From assembly GCF_012935715.1 (NCBI RefSeq), contig NZ_CP052860.1:6014001-6078000 (forward strand): a stretch of 64,000 nt of DNA, read 5' to 3'. This document shows, one piece after another, positions 26,778 to 34,427 of the stretch (position 1 is its first letter; the number at the start of each line of letters is the position of its first letter). The notes under the pieces are model-generated. The model searched no databases. It was not told the DNA's origin and saw only the letters and a list, made by a program, of their open reading frames with translations. The stretch is from Pseudomonas sp. ADAK13. Its GTDB lineage: Bacteria; Pseudomonadota; Gammaproteobacteria; Pseudomonadales; Pseudomonadaceae. The translations under genes and the position numbers were made by a program.

Positions 26778-28364
26778 ATGACTCGCAGATGCAAGTGGCT
26801 ACCGAAGCTCGCCCTGGTGGCGGCCTCGGTAATGGGGATCTCGGCGTTAGCCGGGGCCGCCGAAAAACCCAATATCCTGGTGATATTCGGTGATGACATC
26901 GGGCAAACCAATATCAGCGCGTACTCAATGGGTGTGGTGGGCTACAAGACCCCGAACATCGACCGTATCGCCAAAGAAGGCATGATGTTCACCGATTACT
27001 ACGCGGAGAACAGCTGCACCGCCGGGCGCTCATCCTTTATCACAGGCCAGACGCCGTTGCGCACAGGCTTGTCCAAGGTGGGGATCCCGGGTGCACCGGT
27101 AGGCCTGCAAAAACGCGACATCACCATCGCCCAGGCGCTTAAAGGCCTGGGCTATTCCACCGGGCAATTCGGCAAGAACCACCTGGGGGACAAGGATGAA
27201 TACCTGCCCACCAACCACGGTTTCGACGAGTTCTTCGGCAACCTGTACCACCTCAACGCCGAAGAAGAGCCGGAGCGTCCGTACTGGCCCAAGGATGACG
27301 CCGAGTTCGTCAAGGCCAACACCCCGCGTGGCGTGATCCACAGCTTCGCCGACGGCAAGATCGAAGACACCGGCGCCCTGACCGCCAAGCGCATGGAGAC
27401 CATCGACGACGAAACCACGGCCGCCGCCCAGGCGTTCATCAAGAAACAGGCCGAAGCCAACAAACCGTTCTTCGTGTGGATGAACACCACGCGCATGCAC
27501 GTGTTCACCCATGTGCGTGACTCGATGAAGGGCCAGAGCGGCATGCCCGGCAACGAATACGCAGACGGCATGCTGGAGCACGACGGTGATGTGGGCAAAC
27601 TCCTGCAAACCCTCGACGACCTGAAAATCGCCGACAACACCATCGTGGTCTACACCACCGACAACGGGCCGAACCAGTTCTCGTGGCCGGACGCGGCCAC
27701 CACGCCGTTCCGCAACGAGAAAGACTCCAACTGGGAAGGCGCCTACCGGGTGCCGGCGATCATTCGTTGGCCAGGCAAGATCAAGCCCGGCGAAGTCTCC
27801 AACGAAATGGTCTCGGGCATGGACTGGTTCCCTACCCTGCTGGCCGCCGCGGGTGACGCGGACGTGAAAGACAAGCTGCTCAAGGGCTGGGCCCCGACCG
27901 CTGGCGGCAGCAACTTCAAGGTGCACCTGGACGGTTACAACCAACTGCCCTACCTGACCGGCCAACAGCCCAAAGGCGCACGTCACGAGTTCTTCTACTT
28001 CAACGACGACGGCGCGCTGGTGGCAGTGCGTTTCGACAACTGGAAAGTGGTGTTCGCCGAACAGCGCCAGCCGGGCGGTTTCCGGGTGTGGAGCGAACCG
28101 TTCGTGCAACTGCGGGTGCCGAAGATCTTCAACCTGAGGATGGACCCGTATGAGCGGGCGGACGTGGTGTCTGACCAGTACTACGACTGGAGCACCAAAA
28201 ACGTCTACCTGGGTGCAGTGGCGGTGACCAAATCGGCGAAGTTCCTCGAGACCTTTATCGAGTACCCGCCGAGCCAGAAACCGGCCAGCTTCAGCATCGA
28301 CCAGATCCGCGCCGCCGTGGACAAGAAGATTGATGAAAAAATGAAGGCTAACCCGGCGCAATAG
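26778..28364 (+). CDS. Exported arylsulfatase-family hydrolase
   Basis: 528 residues with a signal peptide (about 1-27, ALAGAAEK). Metal ligands appear in NILVIFGDDIGQTNISAYS (D39, D40) and YTTDNGPNQ. The active-site motif is SCTAGRSSFITGQ with C80, the residue to be converted to formylglycine; Ala replaces the more usual Pro at the third position (C-x-[PA]-x-R). No formylglycine-generating enzyme is in the window. AAAGGAG lies about 10 bases before the ATG at 26778; an in-frame start at 26733 lacks a site. It follows the HAD gene by 76 bases. Sulfatases release sulfate from organic esters; substrate unknown. Confidence 0.9.
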   Translation: MTRRCKWLPKLALVAASVMGISALAGAAEKPNILVIFGDDIGQTNISAYSMGVVGYKTPNIDRIAKEGMMFTDYYAENSCTAGRSSFITGQTPLRTGLSKVGIPGAPVGLQKRDITIAQALKGLGYSTGQFGKNHLGDKDEYLPTNHGFDEFFGNLYHLNAEEEPERPYWPKDDAEFVKANTPRGVIHSFADGKIEDTGALTAKRMETIDDETTAAAQAFIKKQAEANKPFFVWMNTTRMHVFTHVRDSMKGQSGMPGNEYADGMLEHDGDVGKLLQTLDDLKIADNTIVVYTTDNGPNQFSWPDAATTPFRNEKDSNWEGAYRVPAIIRWPGKIKPGEVSNEMVSGMDWFPTLLAAAGDADVKDKLLKGWAPTAGGSNFKVHLDGYNQLPYLTGQQPKGARHEFFYFNDDGALVAVRFDNWKVVFAEQRQPGGFRVWSEPFVQLRVPKIFNLRMDPYERADVVSDQYYDWSTKNVYLGAVAVTKSAKFLETFIEYPPSQKPASFSIDQIRAAVDKKIDEKMKANPAQ

Positions 28365-28420
28365 CCGTTGAGCGCCGTTCTCGCGAGCGGCGCGTAACCT
28401 GTGGCGAGGGGGCTTTTCCT

Positions 28421-28552
28421 GTGGCGAGGGGGCTTGTCCCCCGTTGGGCTGCGCAGCAGCCCCAATAAGCTGACCGCGGTGCTTCAGGCAGCACTTCGTT
28501 GCATGCTTTGGGGCCGCTTCGCAGCCCAACGGGGGACAAGCCCCCTCGCCAC
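28421..28552. repeat. Inverted repeat with 'gtggcgagggggctt' arms
   Basis: The left arm at 28421-28464 (GTGGCGAGGGGGCTTGTCCC...) and the right arm at 28508-28552 are near-perfect reverse complements of about 44 bases with a 43-base centre. An extra copy of the 15-base unit starts at 28401, and a degenerate one follows at about 28554-28570. It looks like a dispersed pseudomonad intergenic repeat. It could form a strong hairpin between the sulfatase and the spermidine-synthase-like gene. Confidence 0.8.
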
Positions 28553-28622
28553 AACAAGCCCCCTCACCACAACAATCTCTTTCGCCACATTTTGATCCGT
28601 GTTCCCTATAAGGCTATTTGCA

Positions 28623-31115
28623 ATGTCGTCACGCACCGCCGGCAAACCCGCTGCACTGGCTCACACGTCCACCACCCTGATCCCCGCCCTGCTGCTGTTC
28701 ATCTCCGGCATGGCCGCGCTGGTGTACCAGGTGTTGTGGATCAAGCAACTGTCGCTGGTCGTGGGGGTGGAGGTGTACGCCATCACCACCGGCATCAGCG
28801 GATTTTTTGCCGGGCTGGCGCTGGGTGGCTTGCTGTTCGGACGCTGGGCGGATCGCCTGTCGCGACCGCTGCTGCTGTATGCAATCCTCGAAATTCTTGT
28901 CGCCGTGCTCGGCGTGGGCGCCACTGTCGCCCTGAGCATGGCGGCCAGCCCGTTTGCCTGGCTGGAGCAACACATCGGCCTGCTGGCCTGGGTGCTGCCG
29001 TTTGTACTGGTGGGCATTCCGGCGCTGCTGATGGGCGGCACCTTGCCGGTGCTGGTGCGCTCGCTGGACATCGACCCCAAGGCCCTGGGCCAGGCCGGCG
29101 GCCGCCTGTACGCGGCCAACACGGCGGGAGCGATTGCCGGCACCCTGCTCACCGCCTTCGTGCTGATCGCCACGTTTGGCGTGCGCGGCAGTGCCCTGGT
29201 GGCCGCGATGCTCAACCTGCTGGCCGCCGTCGGCGCGCTGCTGTATGTGCGACAGCACACGCCCGCGCCGTTAACCCACACCCATGACACCCAGCCAGCG
29301 CGCCTGGCTCTGGTCCTCTACGCGATCGCCGGCGGCGTGGCCCTGGGTTATGAGGTGGTGTGGTCGCAATCCATCGTGCAATTCATGAGTACCCGCACCT
29401 ATGCGTTTGCGGTGGTGCTCGCCACCTACCTGGCCGGGCTGTTCATCGGCAGCCAACTGATGGCGCGCCGGGTGGAACGCATTCGTGATCCCTGGGGCGT
29501 GTTCGGCCTGCTGATCGCCGGTGCCGGGCTGGTGGCGCTGCTGGAAATCGCCCTGCTGGGCCGCTGGCTGGTGCTCCTGCAAACCCAGGCCGAAGCCCTG
29601 GTGCTGAGCCTGGGCGGCGCCGAACTGCCCGGCATGAGCGCGCGCTTTGCAGTGGCGGCGCTGTGCATCGTGTTTGTACCGACGCTGTTGCTCGGCGCGG
29701 CGTTTCCCCTGGCCCTGCGCTTGAGTGTGGGCAGCCAACACGTTGGGCGGGATGTGGGTGCCGTGGTGGCGTTCAATACGCTGGGCGGGATTGTCGGGGT
29801 GATGCTTTGTGGTTTTGTGCTGATTCCCTGGCTGGGGCTGGTGCGTACCCTCGGTTTGCTGGCGGTGATTGCCGGTACCGTCGGTTACATGGCCGTACGC
29901 CGTGGTCACGGGGTGAAGAAAGGCCGGCGCCAGGCGGTGGTCGCACTCGGCTTGTTGTCACTGGCCGTGGCGCTGCTGACCCCGGTGGACCGCCTGGCCA
30001 AGCTGCTGCCCGGGGCGCGCAATGCTAGCCTGGCGTTTTACCAGGAAGGTCGTGGCGCCACCGTCGCCGTGGTCACCCAGGGCCAGGGCGCGCGGAGCTT
30101 TCAGCGCCTGTACATCCAGGGTGTGTCCAACACCGGCGACGCCATGCCGTCCCTGCGCTATATGCGGATCCAGGCGCTGCTGCCACTGCTGATTCACACC
30201 GGCGAACCGCGTTCGGCACTGGTGATCGGCTTCGGCACCGGAATTACCGCCGGGGCCTTGTTGCGCTATCCCGGGCTGGAACACCGGGTGGTGGCCGAGT
30301 TGCTGCCATCGGTGATCCAGGCGGCGCCGCTGTTCAAGGGCAATTTCAACGCCGCCGCTGACCCGGGCGTGGACGTGCGCCTGCGGGATGGTCGCCAGGA
30401 ACTGCTGCGCAACCCGCAGGCCTACGACCTGATCACCCTCGAACCACCGCCGCCGTCGGCAGCCGGCGTGGTCAACCTGTATTCCCGCGATTTCTACCAA
30501 CTGGCCGCCCGGCGCCTGGAAAAAAACGGCCTGCTGGCCCAGTGGCTGCCATTGCCGACGCAAAACATCGAGGACTCGCAGTCGCTGGTGCGCAGTTTCC
30601 TCGACGTGTTCCCGTACGCGACGCTGTGGACCAGTGAGTTCCACGAAATGCTGCTGGTGGGCTCCATGGCGCCCATCACGCTGGATGCCACACGGATTCG
30701 CCAGCGCTTTGAGCAACCCACCGTCAGCAGCGCCTTGGGCGATGTGGGCATCGATTCGGCCGCCACCCTGCTCGCCACCTGGGTCACCGACCGCCAGGGC
30801 CTGGAGCGTTTTGCCGGGAGTGCGTTACCGGTCACCGACGACCAGCCGCGCATCGAATACGCCCCCTGGGTACGCAGCAAGGAAATCGCCCGGGTGCTGC
30901 CGGCGTTGCTGGACTTGCGTGTACCGGCGCCACTGTTGAATGCAGACCCGGCGTTCGCACGCACGCTGGCCAGCGAGCAACAGCGCCTGATGCAGTTCTA
31001 TCGCGCCAGCCTGCATGCCTACGACGGCGACCGTGCCGCCTGGGGCCGGGATATCCAGGCGGTGTTACAACAAGACAGCGCCAACCCGTACTACCGCTGG
31101 TTTATAGGCCAATAG
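28623..31115 (+). CDS. Membrane transporter-like/spermidine-synthase-like fusion protein
   Basis: 830 residues. The N-terminal half is a polytopic membrane domain (about 14-460, helices such as LIPALLLFISGMAALVYQVLW). The C-terminal half has a Rossmann SAM-type domain with ALVIGFGTGITAG (about residues 530-545). The true spermidine-synthase pocket needs two aspartates (D-x-x-D); here the equivalent reads LITLEPPPPSAAG, so aminopropyl transfer is unlikely and the real reaction is unknown. Related fused proteins are common in proteobacteria. The ATG at 28623 is chosen over an upstream in-frame GTG at 28599 that lacks a ribosome site. Confidence 0.8.
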   Translation: MSSRTAGKPAALAHTSTTLIPALLLFISGMAALVYQVLWIKQLSLVVGVEVYAITTGISGFFAGLALGGLLFGRWADRLSRPLLLYAILEILVAVLGVGATVALSMAASPFAWLEQHIGLLAWVLPFVLVGIPALLMGGTLPVLVRSLDIDPKALGQAGGRLYAANTAGAIAGTLLTAFVLIATFGVRGSALVAAMLNLLAAVGALLYVRQHTPAPLTHTHDTQPARLALVLYAIAGGVALGYEVVWSQSIVQFMSTRTYAFAVVLATYLAGLFIGSQLMARRVERIRDPWGVFGLLIAGAGLVALLEIALLGRWLVLLQTQAEALVLSLGGAELPGMSARFAVAALCIVFVPTLLLGAAFPLALRLSVGSQHVGRDVGAVVAFNTLGGIVGVMLCGFVLIPWLGLVRTLGLLAVIAGTVGYMAVRRGHGVKKGRRQAVVALGLLSLAVALLTPVDRLAKLLPGARNASLAFYQEGRGATVAVVTQGQGARSFQRLYIQGVSNTGDAMPSLRYMRIQALLPLLIHTGEPRSALVIGFGTGITAGALLRYPGLEHRVVAELLPSVIQAAPLFKGNFNAAADPGVDVRLRDGRQELLRNPQAYDLITLEPPPPSAAGVVNLYSRDFYQLAARRLEKNGLLAQWLPLPTQNIEDSQSLVRSFLDVFPYATLWTSEFHEMLLVGSMAPITLDATRIRQRFEQPTVSSALGDVGIDSAATLLATWVTDRQGLERFAGSALPVTDDQPRIEYAPWVRSKEIARVLPALLDLRVPAPLLNADPAFARTLASEQQRLMQFYRASLHAYDGDRAAWGRDIQAVLQQDSANPYYRWFIGQ

Positions 31116-31187
31116 TTTCACCCTGCCGCCGCAGCGGAGTGACGACTGCCTGCCACTGCGCTGCAACGTCGGGTTCACCTGTGAGGC

Positions 31188-31859
31188 TTAACCCTTTTTA
31201 AGCTTCAGGTACGACTGATGCAGGTCCGAAGCCCAGCCGTCGATGACGCTCTTCACGTCATCGGCCTTCATCACCTGGGAGTCGTTCGACAACGGCTTGC
31301 CGGTGCCTTTGCGCACGACCTGGGCGACTACTTTGCCGCTGTCGCCATCGAGGAACTGGGCTTCGGTGCCCAGGGTGGTTTCCTGGTCACGAATGCCGGT
31401 GCCGGTGCTCACCGCTGCGGCCACCAGGGCCACGGGAATGTACTCATACGGCTTGAGGCTTTCGGTCTTGCTGCTGACGGCCGTGATCGCCGCCCGCACC
31501 ACAATCACACCCGGGCCAGGCCCGTTGGCCAGTGGCAGGGACTTTTCCAGCTCACGCTTGAGCGCCTGGTTGTAGTAGGTGTTGATGCCCTGCAAGGTGC
31601 TGTCCGGAATCTTGGTGGTGGCTTGCGGCTTGGGGTAGTACTGGGTGGGCTCGATGTACACCGCGGTATACCGGCTCAGGTTCAGGTCGGGATCTACCCA
31701 ACGCATTACCTCAGCGCCTGACGGTGACTTGGCCTCCTTCAGGTGGCTGTAGTCGGAGAGAAACCCGGAGTATTCATCCGGCTGCGTCACCTTGCTGGAA
31801 CACCCCACCGCCCCGATCGAGGCAATGCACACCGTGCCGATCATTAGTCCTAGCTTCAT
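31188..31859 (-). CDS. DUF3313 lipoprotein
   Basis: 223 residues. A lipobox sits at IGAVGCSSK (Cys about residue 20). The body has the DUF3313 pattern YSGFLSDYSHLKEAKSPSGAE, YTAVYIEPTQYYPKPQ, VIVVRAAITAVSSKTE and an AQFLDGDSGKVVAQVV ending. The fold of this family is that of small envelope lipoproteins; role unknown. It is transcribed toward the fused transporter gene, which ends 72 bases away, and diverges from the cytochrome gene. Confidence 0.85.
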   Translation of the reverse strand: MKLGLMIGTVCIASIGAVGCSSKVTQPDEYSGFLSDYSHLKEAKSPSGAEVMRWVDPDLNLSRYTAVYIEPTQYYPKPQATTKIPDSTLQGINTYYNQALKRELEKSLPLANGPGPGVIVVRAAITAVSSKTESLKPYEYIPVALVAAAVSTGTGIRDQETTLGTEAQFLDGDSGKVVAQVVRKGTGKPLSNDSQVMKADDVKSVIDGWASDLHQSYLKLKKG

Positions 31860-32054
31860 CGTCGAACTCCCTGGCTGTCATCGAAGGAACACTGAGCTGT
31901 AGGTATAGCCAACTCTGGAAAAATCGCCCGCCCCGCGTGGCAGGTTGGGAGCTATTTCACAGCACGGATTTGACAGGCATGCGCTCAACGTCAAAGCTGC
32001 ACGAAGCTTAAGCGCGCCGTTAGAGCGTCAATGCATCGGACATCGGAAGTCGTA

Positions 32055-34307
32055 ATGCCCAAGCCTGACCATAAAGCCGTACCTCACCGTGATTCATCCA
32101 GCCGTTACCTGTACCCCGTCGTGATCGCCCTGTTGCTGTCGGCCATGGCCGGGATCTGGTTTTTCCTCCAGGCCAGTACGCCCACGCTGCCGGTGTCGCC
32201 CCCTGCGCCCGTGGCCAAGCCGGTGGCCGTTGTGCCGGCGGCGGCAATGGTCGATGAGCAGCAATGCCAGGGCTGCCACCAGGCTCAGGTCAAGGACTGG
32301 CAAGGCTCGCACCACCAGTTGGCAATGCAGGCGGCCACGCCCGAGACGGTGCCAGCCGACTTCAACGATGTGTCGTTCAGCAGCGAAGGCGAGACCACCC
32401 GGTTCTCGCGCCGGGGCGATGAATTCTGGGTCAACACGCCCGGTGCCGACGGCAAGGCTGCGGACTTCAAGGTGGCCTATACCTTCGGCATCGCACCGTT
32501 GCAGCAGTACCTGATCGAGGTTGGTGACGGGCGCCTGCAAGCCCTGGGCGTGGCCTGGGATACGCAGAAAAACCGCTGGTTCCACCTCTACCCCGGCCAG
32601 GGCGTGAACTTCAAGAACCCGCTGCACTGGAGCAAACCCAGCCAGAACGCCAACTTCATGTGCGTGGAATGCCACACCACCGGCTACAAACGCAATTTCG
32701 ATGCCGCCAAAAACAGCTTCGACAGCCAGTGGAACAGCCTGGGCGTCGGCTGCCAGGCGTGCCATGGCCCGGCGTCGAACCATGTGGCATGGGCGGCGAA
32801 AAAAGGTGACCTGCTGCACGCAGGCTTTGCCGTGGACCTGAAAGACAAGGACGCCACCGTCGAGATCGAAACCTGCGCCCGCTGCCACGCGCGCCGCGCT
32901 CCGCTGGGGGACGGCTATACCGTCGGCAAGCGCCTGATGGACGACTACCTGCCCAGCGTCCTGACCCGCGAGCTGTATGCGCTGGACGGCAAGATCAAGG
33001 ATGAAGTGTTCGAACACGGCTCCTTTGCCCAAAGCAAAATGGCGGACAAGGGTGTGCGCTGCAGCGACTGCCACAACCCCCACAACGCCGAGCTGAAGGC
33101 GCCAGGCAATGGCGTGTGCCTGCGATGCCACAACACCGCAGGCAAAACTGCCGTGGCCACGGTGGACGGTCGCGGGTTGCAGGCCAAGAATTACGACTCC
33201 CCGGAACACACCCGCCACGCGGCCGGCGAACCGGGTTCGTTCTGTGTCGATTGTCATATGCCCGGCAAGTTCTACATGGGCAATGACTTCCGGCATGACC
33301 ATAGCTTCAGCATTCCGCGGCCCGGGGACAAGGTCAGCGAGCAGTTCAAGCTCTGGAGTGCCAGCGAGCCCGAGCATGCGCCGCGTTACGCCGAGAGCAT
33401 GGTGTTGATCCGTGGCGGTCAGCCGGGGGCGGCGCAGGCCTTGTATGACCAACTGGCCCGCAACAACCTGCCGGCGATCCAGCGCGCGACATTACTCGCC
33501 GAACTGCCCAACTACCCGAGTGAACAGGCGCTGAAACTGGCGACCCGGGACCTCGGCAACCCGGCGCCGCAAGTGCGCGAGAGCGCGGTGCGGGCGATCA
33601 GCGCGTTTCTGCCGCCGCCTGAGCGGGTCGCTTTGTATGGGCCTTTGCTTCGGGACCCGGTGCTGGCGGTTCGGATCATCGCCGCCCGGGACCTGTTGAG
33701 CGCCGCCGGGCAAGGCCTTGGGCCGGCCTGGGACAAGGCGATCGTGGAATACGAAAACGTGCAGTTGAGCTTGCTGGAGCGGGCCGAAGCCAACCTCAAC
33801 CTGGCGATGCTGTATCAGGCCAGCGGTCGGGGCGACAAAGTGGAAGCGCAGTTGCGTACCGCGCTGCTGCGCGACCCGGATTTCTTCCCGGCGCTGGTGA
33901 CCCTGGCGCAGTGGCTGGAGGCCAATGGTCGCGCCCAGGAGGCGCGCACGCTGATCGCGGACAACCTCAAGCAGCACCCGCAGGCGCCACTGTTGCAGCA
34001 CACTCAGGGGCTGATGCTGATTCGCGCCGGGGACACGGCCAACGCCATGCCGCATCTGCGCGAGGCTGCGCGCCTTGAGCCGGCGAACCCGCAATACACC
34101 TACGTGCTGGCGGTGGCGCTGCATGACAGCGGGCAGGCGGACCAGGCCTGTGAGCAGCTGGAAAAACTGCTCGCGTTGCAGCCGTATAACCGCAATGCGC
34201 GGCTGTCGCTGATCCAGTATTACCTGGAGAACGGAAAAGAGCCCAAGGCGCAGGTGGTGATGCAGTCGTGGAAGAAGCTTAACCCTGGAGACCCGGCATT
34301 GAAGTAA
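32055..34307 (+). CDS. Seven-haem c-type cytochrome with HEAT/TPR tail
   Basis: 750 residues. One N-terminal anchor (about 19-40), then seven CXXCH haem sites: CQGCH (71-75), CVECH, CQACH, CARCH, CSDCH, CLRCH and CVDCH. The haem part ends near residue 430 (KFYMGNDFRHDHSFSIPRPG). The remainder is the HEAT-like/TPR module shared with the protein at 984-2042 (AELPNYPSEQALKLATRDL). Similar cytochrome-554-like/TPR proteins occur in envelope clusters with sulfatases; electron partner unknown. GGAAGT lies five bases before the ATG at 32055; an in-frame ATG at 32031 lacks a site. The gene diverges from the DUF3313 gene across about 195 bases with no evident promoter motif. Confidence 0.9.
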   Translation: MPKPDHKAVPHRDSSSRYLYPVVIALLLSAMAGIWFFLQASTPTLPVSPPAPVAKPVAVVPAAAMVDEQQCQGCHQAQVKDWQGSHHQLAMQAATPETVPADFNDVSFSSEGETTRFSRRGDEFWVNTPGADGKAADFKVAYTFGIAPLQQYLIEVGDGRLQALGVAWDTQKNRWFHLYPGQGVNFKNPLHWSKPSQNANFMCVECHTTGYKRNFDAAKNSFDSQWNSLGVGCQACHGPASNHVAWAAKKGDLLHAGFAVDLKDKDATVEIETCARCHARRAPLGDGYTVGKRLMDDYLPSVLTRELYALDGKIKDEVFEHGSFAQSKMADKGVRCSDCHNPHNAELKAPGNGVCLRCHNTAGKTAVATVDGRGLQAKNYDSPEHTRHAAGEPGSFCVDCHMPGKFYMGNDFRHDHSFSIPRPGDKVSEQFKLWSASEPEHAPRYAESMVLIRGGQPGAAQALYDQLARNNLPAIQRATLLAELPNYPSEQALKLATRDLGNPAPQVRESAVRAISAFLPPPERVALYGPLLRDPVLAVRIIAARDLLSAAGQGLGPAWDKAIVEYENVQLSLLERAEANLNLAMLYQASGRGDKVEAQLRTALLRDPDFFPALVTLAQWLEANGRAQEARTLIADNLKQHPQAPLLQHTQGLMLIRAGDTANAMPHLREAARLEPANPQYTYVLAVALHDSGQADQACEQLEKLLALQPYNRNARLSLIQYYLENGKEPKAQVVMQSWKKLNPGDPALK

Positions 34308-34427
34308 CTCAGCCCGGGGCGGCCCCCTATTAACAGTCTTTGACACTTTCCCGACAAAGCTCACAAAGACGCATGGACGGGCCGCCCCTAGCATTCGAGC
34401 ATCCAAACCACCCCTCGGGTGCTCATC

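Noticed and set aside
28623..31115. Naming this gene speE.
   Set aside because: The active-site aspartates are absent, so a polyamine role is not supported.
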